A model generated the notes under the pieces. The model did no database searches, had not been told where the DNA came from, and saw only the letters and a list, made by a program, of their open reading frames with translations. This document shows positions 35,401-47,200 of a DNA stretch of 64,000 nt, piece by piece. This DNA comes from Eimeria necatrix (taxonomy: Eukaryota > Apicomplexa > Conoidasida > Eucoccidiorida > Eimeriidae). The stretch is from assembly GCF_000499385.1 (NCBI RefSeq), contig NW_013652540.1, positions 1 to 64,000 on the forward strand, in the 5' to 3' direction. Numbering within the stretch: the stretch's first letter is position 1; every line of letters starts with the position of its first letter. Both the position numbers and the translations under genes were made by a program.

Positions 35401-36327
35401 ACCTAAATGCACTGCTCGCAGCGCCGCGCTTTTGCAGTCAACCAGGATGAAATGCAGGCGATTCAGACAAGCAGAGTTGAAGGTGTGTGATCTTTTGTTA
35501 ACTCTGTCGTTTCGAAGGTGAACTTAGAAGTTAGGAAGTATCTGGAACGTGTCGCACAAACAATGGCTTCAATTGAGGTTGACGCTGAGCTCCGACTGCA
35601 AAATCGTGCTCACGAGACCGTGGACGTGCAGACCTTCGGATACGTTCAAGTCACGCTGCAGTTTATGGCGCAATCAGAGGCAACAAGCAGACCTGTGAGT
35701 GATAGGCAATCAGTGTACGTTGCCGGCATGTGCAAATGCCTTGGCGCCGCATTTAACTCGCTCTAGAAAAGCGCTTGAAACTCAGTACCTGGATATTCAA
35801 GAGGATTGACACGTTCGGCTCTTGACACAGGCAAGGGGGTTCTTAGCAATTTTTCTGGGATGCGTTAGGTGGGGTTGGGACGTGAGCCTCCAAACCGTGA
35901 TCCCCGTCTTACGACACCACAAGAGGGGCGCAAGTGGGAAGACGTCCTCGGCTCCGCTGGGCTTCGTGTTGACTACAGGCCTATATGGTATTGGGTGAGC
36001 CTAGTGAATGGTTGCAGTTTTCAGCATGTATAGTAGGTGCGTTGGCTTGCTCTTGCTGTGCGTGTCAGAAAATTGGTAACATGCGGCGGTACAGTCGAGA
36101 GAAACCATCGATTGTTCGTTTTACGGTTTCCGTCGATTGTACCTCCACATATTGCCAATCTTCTGACACGCAAAGCAGTGCCGTTGCATGGGTCGAGCGT
36201 GCTACGTACACATTGCTGTGGAGTTTTAATCTCTTTCGATGCTTTTCAGGTGCGCGTGGTCTTTATTGTTTTCTTATCACTGTGGCTCTTCGTCATTGCT
36301 TTTCTCTATCCGGCCTTGTTTCTGTAA
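26484..36327 (+). CDS. Ferlin-family multi-C2 membrane protein
   Basis: About 26 exons, ~1,430 residues. Ferlins are tail-anchored multi-C2 proteins driving Ca2+-dependent vesicle fusion; in coccidians they act in microneme and rhoptry secretion. Exons by start-end: 26484-26681, 27082-27249, 27549-27684, 27909-27995, ~28397-28527, 28837-29065, 29186-29264, 29517-29689, 29887-29993, 30237-30389, 30500-30602, 30849-30944, 31108-31236, 31353-31569, 31700-31863, 32037-32153, 32309-32462, 32611-32771, 33105-33235, 33426-33936, 34181-34365, 34586-34780, 34921-35200, 35518-35694, 35869-35994, 36250-36327. C2 signatures include DPLVVVRCCGREYRSE, FEVQAANAFWRNTTIG, RWFNFYGFDVGEIP, TSNPVFMECL, VYVIRAINVHLVKG and STDVHYYSKTGAAIFNWR. 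The C-terminus VGLGREPPNRDPRLTTP...RPIWYW precedes one ~25-residue membrane helix. Phases agree except between 28527 and 28837, where a microexon may be missing. FER1 versus FER2 was not resolved. Confidence 0.93.
29337..29409 (+). repeat. (AT)n microsatellite in a ferlin intron
   Basis: About 36 AT units between the exons ending at 29264 and starting at 29517. The Ile/Tyr frame it creates is not coding. Confidence 0.95.
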
Positions 36328-37325
36328 GTCCATTCGTGCCTTCTGTCGACACCTCGAGTACACGCATTTTGCTTTTGCAAACCCAGAACTTACAGTTCTC
36401 CTTCGACCCATAACACGTTTGATGACTTAGGAGGGTTGCCTTAATTGTCATATTTGTGCAGATCCTGATGCATCGCCAAATCACCATGTACCCAACGCAC
36501 AAATATGCTGTGATCTGGAGGGACGTGACAGAAGGCGGCATCAACGAGTTCCGCACTTGCAGTCTGAATACTGCATTCACACACACGCGACAGTTACCGC
36601 GTGCCGTATGCACTCGGTGCTGCGGATGCATCTAGTTATCTGCGTGAGAGCTCGCTTCCGCTGCGAAAATTGGCGCAGCACGACGCGCATAGTGTAGACA
36701 ACCTTCCTGTGCTTAAATTATCCACGAAACATCAAGATCTACACATAAAGAAACTACGGGAGGTAAATTTGAGCGTTCATCCATCCAATTCGTTAGATGG
36801 AAGCAGCTGTACAGTCAAGTGGCTTAGATGGCGCCTTGCAGCGGGCAGCGATTTCCAAAGTGCCCCATGAAGGGCTATGGTCGCTGCGATGGATTCCTTA
36901 GTTATGCATGCAACTTCCGTTCCCGTTCATAGCGTCCCAACTGACTTCAGCCGGCTACGTCAGGATGTAGCGATGTCAGCTGGACGAGTAGCGAGGAGCC
37001 CATAGTCACCATTGCCCAAACAACGCGAATGCGACATGGTGCACAAAATGACTCCCGCACGTTTTCAACTAGCCTCATAGAGTAATTCGCAACACGTACA
37101 CAACACAGCTCAGAAGGTTACACCACAGGCGGAAGGTCGCTACCCTCAGCAAATTCGACATGCTTTGTACTCGGGGTGCGCCTTCGTTTGGGCTAAATCT
37201 GCGCCATAAGAAAGGCGTGGCACCAACTGTGAGTCAACCCCAAATCTGAGGGTTCGCACTCAGCCTTACTACCCGCTTGCGTCTGTTATTAAAACGGAAA
37301 GAAAGATGGAATAACACTTGCATTT
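36328..37325. other. Convergent intergenic region
   Basis: Lies between the ferlin stop and the stop of the minus-strand RING gene, so it should hold both 3' UTRs. A TGCATGCA lies at 36905-36912. An 89-codon plus-strand frame (36601-36870) has no family resemblance. The ferlin stop overlaps a GTAAGT donor-like sequence at 36324, but no in-frame downstream exon was found. Confidence 0.5.
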
Positions 37326-39107
37326 TCATTCGCCACCGGAGTCACTAACTGCCTCCGCAATTTTTGTACAGCATAGTGGGCACTTCACACTATGACTAGT
37401 CTTGATCCACCTATCTAAACAGAGCTCGTGGAAAATGTGGAGGCATCGCAAGGTAATCAGCGCCTCGCCCAACTCAAAAGCGCTCAAACAGATGCAGCAT
37501 TCCTTTCCATTCTGCGTATGTGCCTGCGCAGGCTCCTCTTCTCTCTTGGCGCCATTCTCGTTAGTGGTACATCGTGTGGGTGAGGTCCGTTTCTTGTGCG
37601 CAAGTGCGGCATTGTTTGTACACTGGTCCCTCTCGGAGCCCGTTTTGCTGTTGCTGCCAACAGCATTCCCTGATCCTCCGTACGTCCATTTGATAGCATG
37701 TCGGTCCAAGTTTACGCGCAGACTTCGCGCCTCCACAACTTGTTGCAAGGGCACATGAGTCCCATCCAAGTCCGCGAAAATTTGCGGTCGTGCTTCATGA
37801 CCGTTTACAACTCCTCCTCTTGAGACAATGAGCATAACAGGACCATCACGAACGTCGAAATCATCTAGATATATACTTCGCTCAACTTCCTCGATGAGCC
37901 TCTCGACGTTTTGCTCTAGAGCATCCAACTGTGGCCGATCTGACGCGAATGCCGGGAACATCACAAATGAAGCATGCTGGTGCCGAAGGATTCGTACGTG
38001 GGGCCTGCGGTCTTCACCGCCAGAATGGGCTCTGCGCCCACGAATTCCTCTCCATGGATCTCCCCAAGCGACCGAAGCGGGAGTCGACATTGACGAGAGG
38101 AACGAACGGACCATACCGGCAGCGAGACTGCGGTGGAGGCGAGCTGCCAAGGCTCCGCCAAACAGTCCATCAAAGAAGCTTGTGCCAGTTCTGACTTCCG
38201 CATGGTTGTTCACGGGTTCCCGCATACTTGGTCTCAGGCTGTGGGGCCTTCCAGTTATACTATCCCACGTGTATCTCTCGTCAATAATCACCGGTGGCTC
38301 ACCGCTTTGGCCCCCAGCTAACCCTTCTGGCTCTCCATGAGCACCTAACGATGGACCGCGGGTTCTCTGCGAAGCAGAAACATAGGGTTGACCAGTCCTC
38401 AATGACCTATACCCATCACCCGTCTGGTTACGTAGAGATTGCCTAGAGGAAGATCTGCTGGAGCTCCCCTGTGCTGAACCCTCCATCAACGCTTCGGCAG
38501 CAGGTAGTATTGGCACACTGCTAACTGACTCATCCCTAGGGTATCCGACAGCAGCATTTCCTGCAGAGCTTACCGAATGGCTGCTATGACGAGGCATGGC
38601 CAACCTGGTCGATGTGCCTGGGTTCCTCTCTCCGGACAGCTGCATTCCCCTATGTTCTATGCCATGTGAAGCGAATGTGTTGCCTCCACGCGCGTCATCC
38701 ATCCTATGGGCTTCTACGTGGCTTGCATGATGCCGTGATGTGCCATGGTAGCTGTGAGCAGTCCTACCCAGGTCGTGTAGTCCCGCAGCCACTTGGCTTG
38801 AACCCCACAGGCCGGGCGTAACATCCAGCCCATCGCTCAGCCTCGCGTACTGATGTCTTCCCCTCCTAAATGTGCTTTCCTGGGAGCTGTATGACATACT
38901 GGGAACTGCGGACGGATTGCCTGCCGAATGAAAAGTAGCTAAGCGCGTCTGATGTGGCTGGTCACGCCCCAGCGAGGCGATTCCCCGTGCGGCGGGAGCT
39001 GGTGGTAAGGGAACCAGATGCGTTGGAGGCAGAATGTTAGCAAGGCGGCTATTGTTATAGTTAGCGGGCCCTTTTCGGTGAGCGCGGTGTCCTCCAGAGC
39101 CCTCCAT
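37326..39107 (-). CDS. RING-H2 E3 ubiquitin ligase-like protein
   Basis: A single exon of 593 codons from ATG at 39107 (the open frame extends six codons upstream without another ATG). The last ~60 residues carry a complete C3H2C3 RING-H2 finger: C-x2-C-x14-C-x-H-x2-H-x2-C-x12-C-x2-C, visible as ECCICLSAFELGEALITLRC, then HIFHELCLDRWIK, then KCPLC. RING-H2 fingers recruit E2 enzymes for ubiquitin transfer. The first ~500 residues are Ser/Arg/Gly-rich and mostly disordered-looking; residues near 340 hold a hydrophobic stretch (FFDGLFGGALAARLHRSLAA) that could be amphipathic. No transmembrane segment or protease-associated domain is seen, so substrate and location are unknown. Tail-to-tail with ferlin, head-to-head with the coiled-coil gene. 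Confidence 0.85.
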   Translation of the reverse strand: MEGSGGHRAHRKGPANYNNSRLANILPPTHLVPLPPAPAARGIASLGRDQPHQTRLATFHSAGNPSAVPSMSYSSQESTFRRGRHQYARLSDGLDVTPGLWGSSQVAAGLHDLGRTAHSYHGTSRHHASHVEAHRMDDARGGNTFASHGIEHRGMQLSGERNPGTSTRLAMPRHSSHSVSSAGNAAVGYPRDESVSSVPILPAAEALMEGSAQGSSSRSSSRQSLRNQTGDGYRSLRTGQPYVSASQRTRGPSLGAHGEPEGLAGGQSGEPPVIIDERYTWDSITGRPHSLRPSMREPVNNHAEVRTGTSFFDGLFGGALAARLHRSLAAGMVRSFLSSMSTPASVAWGDPWRGIRGRRAHSGGEDRRPHVRILRHQHASFVMFPAFASDRPQLDALEQNVERLIEEVERSIYLDDFDVRDGPVMLIVSRGGVVNGHEARPQIFADLDGTHVPLQQVVEARSLRVNLDRHAIKWTYGGSGNAVGSNSKTGSERDQCTNNAALAHKKRTSPTRCTTNENGAKREEEPAQAHTQNGKECCICLSAFELGEALITLRCLHIFHELCLDRWIKTSHSVKCPLCCTKIAEAVSDSGGE

Positions 39108-40436
39108 CGGGAAAAATGGGACCACGTCACACAGTCCGCTACGAAGTCTGGTGTGCGGCCTTGTGGCGATGGAATAGAACGATTAAGCCTTCACAATATC
39201 AAAGGCACACAATGCTAAGATGCGCTAAACGTCTCAGCACGTAATGCCGCACGTGACTGTACCAGTGGCATCTGCCTACCCGATGCTCTTCCTGGCGCTC
39301 CTCTCTCCGCTGCCGCAGTGTCCACGCCCTAACGATTGTTTCCAAATAGAATATGCAAACGTACAAGATAAATTATGGGGGATAGACAAGAAGTGGCAAA
39401 CGTGCTGTGGGCCGCGTGAGCTTGCCAACCGCCTCGTGTGCTGCGTTGGTCAGGCGGGTCATGTCTGTCGCCACCTGAAATCACAGTTGTCGTACATTAA
39501 CTGTGTCTTGTCTTAGTTATGCACTGAATTGCTATTCTTCATTAAATTAAAACACCCAAAATGAAAATACTGCAACTTCACCTCCGGGAAGGCATCATTG
39601 GTGTCTGTCGAGTGCCGCAGCTGCACTGTCAGCAGGCCAGACCACGGCTTCCATTGGAGCGACCTGTGATGTGCTGTGCACACAGGGCTTTTTCCAGCAA
39701 GAACCGCCCAAATCAATACATCTTCTTTATAAGCTGCATTTGAGTATGTTTAACTGGGTATTCCCCTGGAGACACACTGCTGCTGCCCCACAGCGCGAGC
39801 TGTTTGTCCTCAGCTGACGGACCAGCCAAGACGCATGTGTATTCGCTCCTTGCTTCTACGCTGACCCTTCGCCGCAGCCCCTCACTAGCTCAATTTTGGC
39901 CAAGTTTTTATAAAAGTCTGGGCGACTGCAAACTCTTTAGAACTGCCGTGGCTTGTCCGCGGTACAGAACGGGACGCTGTCCTTGCCAATTCGAGGACAG
40001 AACCTCGTCCGCAGAATTGTGTGCACTCCAGACCTCTCAATAATTCCACAGTACAAGGAGCTATGTTCTTGGCGCATGTGACTGGTAGTGTAGCCGAATA
40101 AATCCGGCACAGGGGAACTCGCCATCTCCCCTCCACCACGGTCACCAGTTGCGCCACTCCAGTTCCACCTCGTTTTCGAAAAGAAAAGGGGTGAGGACGA
40201 GCACGCTCATGCATGTTCTGGCAGGTCACACACTGCTCCATGTACCGCACATATATTTGGAAGCCGTGGAGAGCACAGTTTCCTGAGTGCAGCACAGGAG
40301 CACCTGGGCTCAGCAAGGAAGGACCATGAGTAAGCCATGATGAGATGTGTAAATTTGGCGCTTGAATGTAGCTGCCTGAAACGCGATTTACTGGGAGACC
40401 TCGAAAGCTTGTGGCTTGAGGACGTGGTGAAGCCCA
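39108..40436. other. Divergent promoter region, RING gene / coiled-coil gene
   Basis: About 1.3 kb between two divergent start codons. No convincing gene. Short frames on both strands lack family resemblance except a weak retroelement-like segment (separate entry). Confidence 0.5.
40190..40330 (-). mobile_element. Possible relic of a chromovirus-type integrase zinc finger
   Basis: A minus-strand frame reads YVRYMEQCVTCQNMHERARP, resembling the end of the HHCC zinc-binding domain of Ty3/gypsy integrases (a YVxxCxxCQ pattern followed by basic residues). The upstream His pair is not in clear register and no catalytic DDE core, RT or LTR is seen. It would be a degenerate fragment at most, and could be chance. 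Confidence 0.25.
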
Positions 40437-43400
40437 ATGGCTGCTCGACAACCGGCCTCGTCGGCCTCAAAAGGCCCCTCCCAACTGCTGCTGTCATCGG
40501 ATAGCTCCTCCAGTGATGACCTAACTTCAGCTGTAGCAGTTCCGAAAGGACCATTAGCAACTCCAGCAAGGCGAGGACCGCCGCCACCTCCCTCAAAGGG
40601 AACCAGTCATGCGCCACCTCCTGCGAAAGACGGTTCAGCGAAGGCTCCAAAGAAGCCTGCAAAGAAGTCTCCACCATCTCCCACTGTGGACCTTTTGGGT
40701 TCTTTGTATGTCCCTGGAAGCCCACAGAACCAGTCCAGAGGTCCTGCAGATGCAGCTTTAATGGTAGAGGATCCACTATTGTCCATCGACTCCCCTTCAC
40801 AGGCAGTGAAGCGGATTAGGAGCGCAGTCATTGCCAGACCTCCTAATGCCGCTGTTCGGAAGGATAGCGATGCCAAAAGTGTGCCTACGGATGTCCAGAG
40901 AGAGATGTACCAACCGCTCTCGCGAGCGCCCTCCAAGCAAACAGCGGCCAAGCCATCAGAGCATCCAATCGCTCGTAAGCCCACAGCAGGATTGCCCATC
41001 AAAACCAGGGGAAGTGTCGTGGGCCGTGAAAAGACAGAACGCACCGAGCCATCTCAAGCTGAGAAGAAGGCCACACCATCTGCAGCAGCTCGCGGGGGAT
41101 TGCAAGATACCTCGGCAGTAGTTTTGCAAGCGTCGGCATCTGGAGACGCGTGGACTGCGGTGGCTCGCAAAAATTCCTTGGCGAAATCAAAACATTCGGG
41201 CAAAGAAGCGTCTTCTCATGTTCGGACTCAAGCTAACGCGGCAGAAAGACGGCCTCCCGCAGCAGGTTCTACAGCGCCTCCGAAGTCTGCCATTCTTACC
41301 AAGCAGCAGCCGAAACTGCCTTCGGGAAGAGGGGAAACGGAACCTGGCCAGGATGCGACGGCATGGTCAGATATGACGTTCGACAGCTTCGCGGGGGTTG
41401 GTGAGGCCGTCCAGAATACCCCGCGGAAGGCTCCTCAGAAGGCCTTGCCTGCAGGAGGCTCAGATACGCCCTTCTCGTCTAGCTCTACACCGAAAGTAGA
41501 CTCAAGCGTTATGCGCGACCTTGAAGACCGTCTTGCAAAGTCAAGGCGGCGCATTAGCGAACTCGAGGCACAACTAGCTGACAACAGCAAACGGCATGAA
41601 GAAGATGTCGAAAGGATACGGCTCCAGCTCAGATCAAAGCTTGCCGAAGAGGTACGAAAGGTTAGGTCGGACCGAGAAGCAGATATAGAGAAACTTAAGA
41701 AGGAGGAGGAGGAAAAACGAGAGGAAATTCGAAAGCAAGCCCTGGCCCGGCAGAGCAGTATGAAGATGCGGTGCGATGCTTCCGTTCGCGAGCTCAGGGA
41801 AAAAGTAGGGTCTTTGGAGCAGCAGCTAAAGGCAAAGACAGAGGAGTTCGAAAAGGAAAAGGCCACTCTCATGAAATCCTTTGAAGACAAGCGGAAGAAT
41901 GACCTTCAGGCACAGGAAAATGAGGCAAAAACGCACCAGAGGGAATTGAAGACCAAAGAGTCAGAGCTGCTAGAGCAGCAGGGCAGGGTGCAGGCTCTTA
42001 CTGCAAGCATGCAGACTCTCACAACTTCTCTCGCCCAGATGAAGGAACTAAATGATATATCGAGGACGGCTACGCAGGCGCTGGAAGAAAAAGCAAAGAC
42101 TCAAGCTGCCTTCATCAACACGCTCATGAAAAGGGAAGAAAACCTCCGCGCCCAGGCAGCGAAGCTAATGCCAATTAAAGAGGCAAAGAGGCTGGCTTTC
42201 CGGGCATTGCTTAAAGGAAGAGCAGTGGAGATGATATCGCGGGCCTGCATGCCGACAGATACAAGCCTTTGGAATATGGCATGGGCTTTTCAGCAGTTAG
42301 TAGATCTCATTGGTGGCGCACGCGGGGCCAAAGAGAAAAGACAAGATGCTATTGAGTCTAGACTGATGCAGTTCCGTAAAGAACAGATGTTCTTAATGGC
42401 TGAAAATGAAAGGCTTATGGCAAAGGTAAGGATAAGTCACGCATGTTTAGTTTGTAAGTATGCGTTCCCTTATTTAAGCACATAGAGATGCCGTGTAGGA
42501 GTTAATGTTTTGTTTGGGTTTGTGTCCAGGTTGCGGAGCTGCAGCAAGAGGGTGTCAATCAAAGACAGAGTAGGGTGAGTCTCTTCTGCCATTGATCTGT
42601 CCAGAGGAGGATAGCACCAGTATGCTGAACTCTGTTAGGTGATTTGTGCATTGCATAGGGCTCCTCCATGTTCGTATCAACTGTTCTTTGTTGTGTGTAC
42701 CAGGCGGCATTAATGGAGCAGGCCCTCATAGGAGAAGCTCCTAGCATTCCAGGCTATGCATTTGGCAACATTCACGGGAAACTAGGTCACGAGCCCAGCG
42801 TTATGTGGCTGGTATGGTCTGTCCAGCATCTGGTGAACAAAAGGATGCTGTGGGCATTCTTAAGGTACGTGTCAGATTGCAACTTGGTCTTGGTGGTACC
42901 TTCGGAATTGAAACTTAAAAATGGTCCCTGTGTGGTGTTTCTTCTCTCCTCCCACTGCTTCAGGCTGCAGAAGGTGACAACTGAAGCGGAATCGAATGCT
43001 ACAATAGATAAACTGCAGAAGAAGTTCAATGAGTTGCGCGTATCTGCGTACAAGGACATGGCGGCACGGATCGGAGTATACAGAATTGCCTCGTTCATTA
43101 GGTAAGAACCTTACGTAGAACAATAGCGCAGAATTTCCATCTGTTGCTTTTCGACAGCTCGACGTCACAGCAGTCAGTGAAGGGCTGGGCTTGTTTCAGG
43201 TGTATGCGACTACGCACATTGTTCGTCGCTATATTCAGCCTTGAACGAAATGCAAGTGAGGTGCCGAAAAAGTTACCTTCCCCTGGGTTTAGCGCACTCA
43301 TTTGTTCAGGTACAGCATTAATAATTTGCTGCCTGTGCACTCTGGGCCAGCCTTGAACACTGTGTTGTGGAATTCGCTGCAGCTCTAAGCTCACGGGAGG

Positions 43401-43894
43401 ATGCCATAAAGCACAGAGAGCAAAACAGAGTCTTTCAGGAGCCGTTCCTGAGAGAAACAGCGGCAACAGAAGTCCCCTTTCCACGGACATCGTACGCGTG
43501 TGGAGAACTTGGCCGCGTGGACCTCAATGTGCCCCTGGCACACCAGCCACACTACTACAGTTACTTGCCTTCCGCCCGCAATCACGCAAGAGGACGCAAC
43601 TTGTTTGTCCCAGTGGTCGAGCCGAGGCCACCAGTACAAGGCTATATGCCACACCCTGGCTATTCAAACACCCAACTGTCGCTCGGGGTACCACCATTCG
43701 TCTCGAAAGGCCGACGAGCAGGCAGCAGCCCAGGGATGCCAAGTGTATTCCCCTCAGGGCCGTACGACGCAACACAACCAGTAGATGAGCGCGGAGCAGT
43801 CTTTCGTATGAGAGGAGCACAACATGACCTAAGGAGGATCATGATGGACAGTGCTCCTGACAAGGTCGGGGCGCGCGTTGTCGGGAGGAAGTGA
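40437..43894 (+). CDS. Coiled-coil protein, function unknown
   Basis: Six exons: 40437-42425, 42530-42574, 42704-42864, 42964-43101, 43200-43255 and 43383-43894; phases agree throughout and give 966 residues. The N-terminal ~350 residues are Ser/Pro/Lys-rich and low complexity. Residues ~355-570 form a long heptad-rich coiled coil (DLEDRLAKSRRRISELEAQL, VRELREKVGSLEQQLKAKTE). A more globular segment follows (LAFRALLKGRAVEMISRA, SVMWLVWSVQHLVNKRML, AYKDMAARIGVYRIASFIRC). The C-terminal 170 residues are Pro/Arg/Tyr-rich and disordered-looking (RVDLNVPLAHQPHYYSYLP). Domain order suggests a cytoskeletal or scaffold protein, but no known family was recognised. Convergent with PIG-O, about 350 bases away. 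Confidence 0.85.
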
Positions 43895-43984
43895 GCAGCT
43901 AGATACGCACATCTAGCGCGAACTGTGATTGAATAGAATATAACGGAAGGAAGATATAGGAGGGGGACTGCGAATGCGTTTGTC

Positions 43985-44187
43985 CTACTTCAGGCTGCGG
44001 AACACGGGCTCCGGGTCATGAGCGTCGCCGTAGCTGTATAGGCCCCCGATTCCCTTCGATTTGAACCAGAGCGGCGGAACGAACGCATCCTGAGGAGTGC
44101 AGTTCTTGATGTTTACCCACCAGATGAGTTCTGAGAAGGGGACAGCAGGCTTTGCCTTCACGATATCGAGCACCTTTGGTAGTTTAG
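43985..44187 (-). CDS. Candidate exon or alternative PIG-O 3' end
   Basis: After a TTTCAG acceptor (44188-44193) a minus-strand frame reads KLPKVLDIVKAKPAVPFSEL, IWWVNIKNCTPQDAFVPPLW and GGLYSYGDAHDPEPVFRSLK, then TAG. It looks like real protein but has no start and no assigned family. The preceding PIG-O exon could reach it in phase 1 by a weak donor (TTAC|GTCCAG) that removes its stop codon, giving a longer C-terminus. A separate small gene is the alternative. Confidence 0.35.
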
Positions 44188-44240
44188 CTGAAAGATGAAG
44201 AAGGCACTGCCGCCACAATGTTTTTGCGTTGGCGCAGAAT

Positions 44241-47200
44241 TCATGCCACTGGACGTAAGTCTAGTGGAGCTCTCTGGGCCCCAATGCAGATAGTTAACAG
44301 AAAGAAGATGACGAGCACGTATACCAGACCAGCCGCCGTCGTGTCGTACAGGAACTTTACGGCGAACAATTCCCATATCTGCAGCAGTCCAAATAGCGAG
44401 AACGTGCACGCGAGTTTTTGCATCACCGTGCACCGACGCACACGCTAAAGAAACGCTGGCCGAATAATTCCTGCTTGTTGGTCGTAGCTTACGAAGAGAT
44501 GGTTCCGAAGCACAATAAGCGATAGTAGGGAAATCAGGTGCTTCACAGTGATGCCAGTGAGAATCCTGCACCAAAGTGCAAAGGCATTAGTTGAGCCATT
44601 GAGAAATACAAGGCTTTCACACATCCCAGCTGTTTACGCCATTACAATTACAAATGTCTCACGCAATTCCACTGAGGGGCCTCAGCTGCCAGACTTTACC
44701 CAAGTGCAAGTCTTGCTGCAATCCAAATTGTGGAATGCACGACGGCTGAAGCCGTGGATCCGCAAAGGTTCAGTTCGGTACCACCGCCATATGCCAGATT
44801 CGCCGTGCGCAAAAACGCAATCATAAAGACGAGAGGGCAGCAGATCACGTAGACAAGGTACGTATGCAGGAACGTCGTTACAACTGATAATACCGGGTGG
44901 AACTCTAGCAATCCTACGAAGCCAGCTTCGATGGGGAGCGCGCTGAGCTTCATCCTGTGGCCAGTGGAGAAGAAGCCTTCAAGAGCCAACAGGGCACTTA
45001 GAAGGCCAACGCTGAAGTCGGACAGAAGGAACTGCCCTTGTCCTTGCTTGTCGCCCGGTGCTTCACACCCGCAAGCAGTGTGAGTGGTGTTGACATCCAA
45101 AGTCGTGAAGGGCGGGCATCTCGAGGAACAGATGCAGCACTTGTGAACCTGGGGGGAGTTTAAGGGCCGTTGCACAATGCGAATTCGGCTCAAGAACAGC
45201 AACAGGCGCCACTTTATACAGAACAGCAAAAGAGGGACCAGCCGCGCTCTCCCAAGAAGAACAGCAAACATGCATATTGGGCACACGGCTATGAGGAGCA
45301 GGTAATGTGAAAAATACTCAAAAAATTCTACGCGCCACAAACGAAAAGCCATTTCCTTCTCCCTCCTGTTGCGATGTAACGCAAAGCCAACATCAGCCAA
45401 GTCTGGCATTTCATCTCCCGCGGCCGTCTGTTCCGCTCCCACACGGCAAAGCTGCTGCATGCTAAGCTTGTTTTCGCGCTTCTTCAAGTGACATAGAACA
45501 AGCACTAGCCGCAGCCAAAGCCCTGCGGTGAAAAAGTAGACGAACCATGGCAAGGATACCTTCACCAGTGGGACTAATTTGACTAAATCACCTTCCATCA
45601 GTTGGGCTGGGATAGCTCCCCGCAACCAACGCGGCGGCTTGAAAAGCCACGGGTCCGGAGGCGTAATCCAACTTAAACAAGAAGCACCGGCGGCGTCGAA
45701 GCATTTAAAAGGTGTCAAGATGACAGTCCACAAGAGCGTCACTGCACTGTGACAAAGATCACTCCACATATCCGCATGGTCAGAAACTTCGGGAGCTGGC
45801 GGAAGTGCTGGATTCTGTGACTTCGTGTCGTTAGAAAACGCAAACCAGACCACAGCAACCGCTCCCAGAAGAAGAAATGCCGCTCTCTCTAAAGTGCACA
45901 ACCTTCCTTCCTTATTCCCTCGCAGTGGCTGAAAGCTGGCAATTTGGAACCTGACACGCTCTTCAAAGATCCGCTGACGGCCATCTAACTTTCCAGATCG
46001 AAGCAACGATGACAGGAGGGGCAGATGCCTCATCCCAGCAACATAAAATATGCAGAACATAATGAAAGCGCTGGCGCTCGTTGAATCAGCTTGCAAAGGC
46101 CAGTCCTTCTTGCCCGCCTGCTCCCGTGGAGACGCAAAAGGGTCGAATGCGCTGCTCATCCTTACGCAGAGCATGAGGGCGGCACATCTGAATACCATAG
46201 CAATCAAACAACGCAGTGAGTACCCCGCAATTCTCCACTGACTGCGCTCACTGTAAATGCGGAAGCAAAGCCCTGGCACGTAAGCATGTTTATTCCAGAA
46301 CCACTACGCGAGGAGCACAAACGGCATGCCACCACAGGCCTGAGAGAACAGAGCTCCAGCCTCTAGCAGCGCGCATTCGTGCGCGGCGCGGAAACGGGAA
46401 AGGCTCGGCCTTATCGTTCGCCATAGTGGTACTGCTTACGCGGCAACAATCTGCATTTTCTCCCGCATCACAGAAGGCGTTTTGAATACCGTAATTCCAG
46501 CCGACAGACAATAAGTGCCGATGAGGTACTTGACAATGCTGCACTCTCTGTCAACAAGACAATCGCTAAAGGGCACAATGCACAGCGCAAACACTGAAAT
46601 GTAGCAAAGCAACGTCCCGCGATTGAAAAGACGTAGCCACAAGCGGGAGAAGCAGAGGTCCATCGATAGCAATGCGCCTAGGCCTTTCTTATCCTTTCCA
46701 CCGTGCATAAGATGCTCGGCTTCTGCATCTCGCAATCGGCCAACCAATTTGCGGATACTTCGACAGACCGGAAGAAGCACCGGGGCGAATGGAACAACAA
46801 CCGAGCACAGTAAGCCAGTCACGCAGACCAGTGGGAGCTGACGCCACACAAAGACGTCTACCGCAGCCGCTGAATCTGACAACAGGCCCTTGTATATTCC
46901 CGCATATGCCCACCCCACTACCCACGTCGCCCCCGAAATGCAAGCACTGGCGGACAGCCACCGCGCAATAGCGGCTAGCTCAGGAAGTCCACAGTCAGTG
47001 AAGACGTTTGTGGCGTCATTGACGTCACCGTCACGCGCTTTATGAAGCGCAAGAAACGCGCATGCCAAAATAAGAAGACTACTAAGTCCAATTAATGTGC
47101 CGCATATCATCAGCGTCATATTGAATGTGCACAGCTGGCGCACACTGGCCTGCCAGGCCTCTTGTGAAAAGGCTGCTGACGCCAGGAGGTAAGGAACCAA

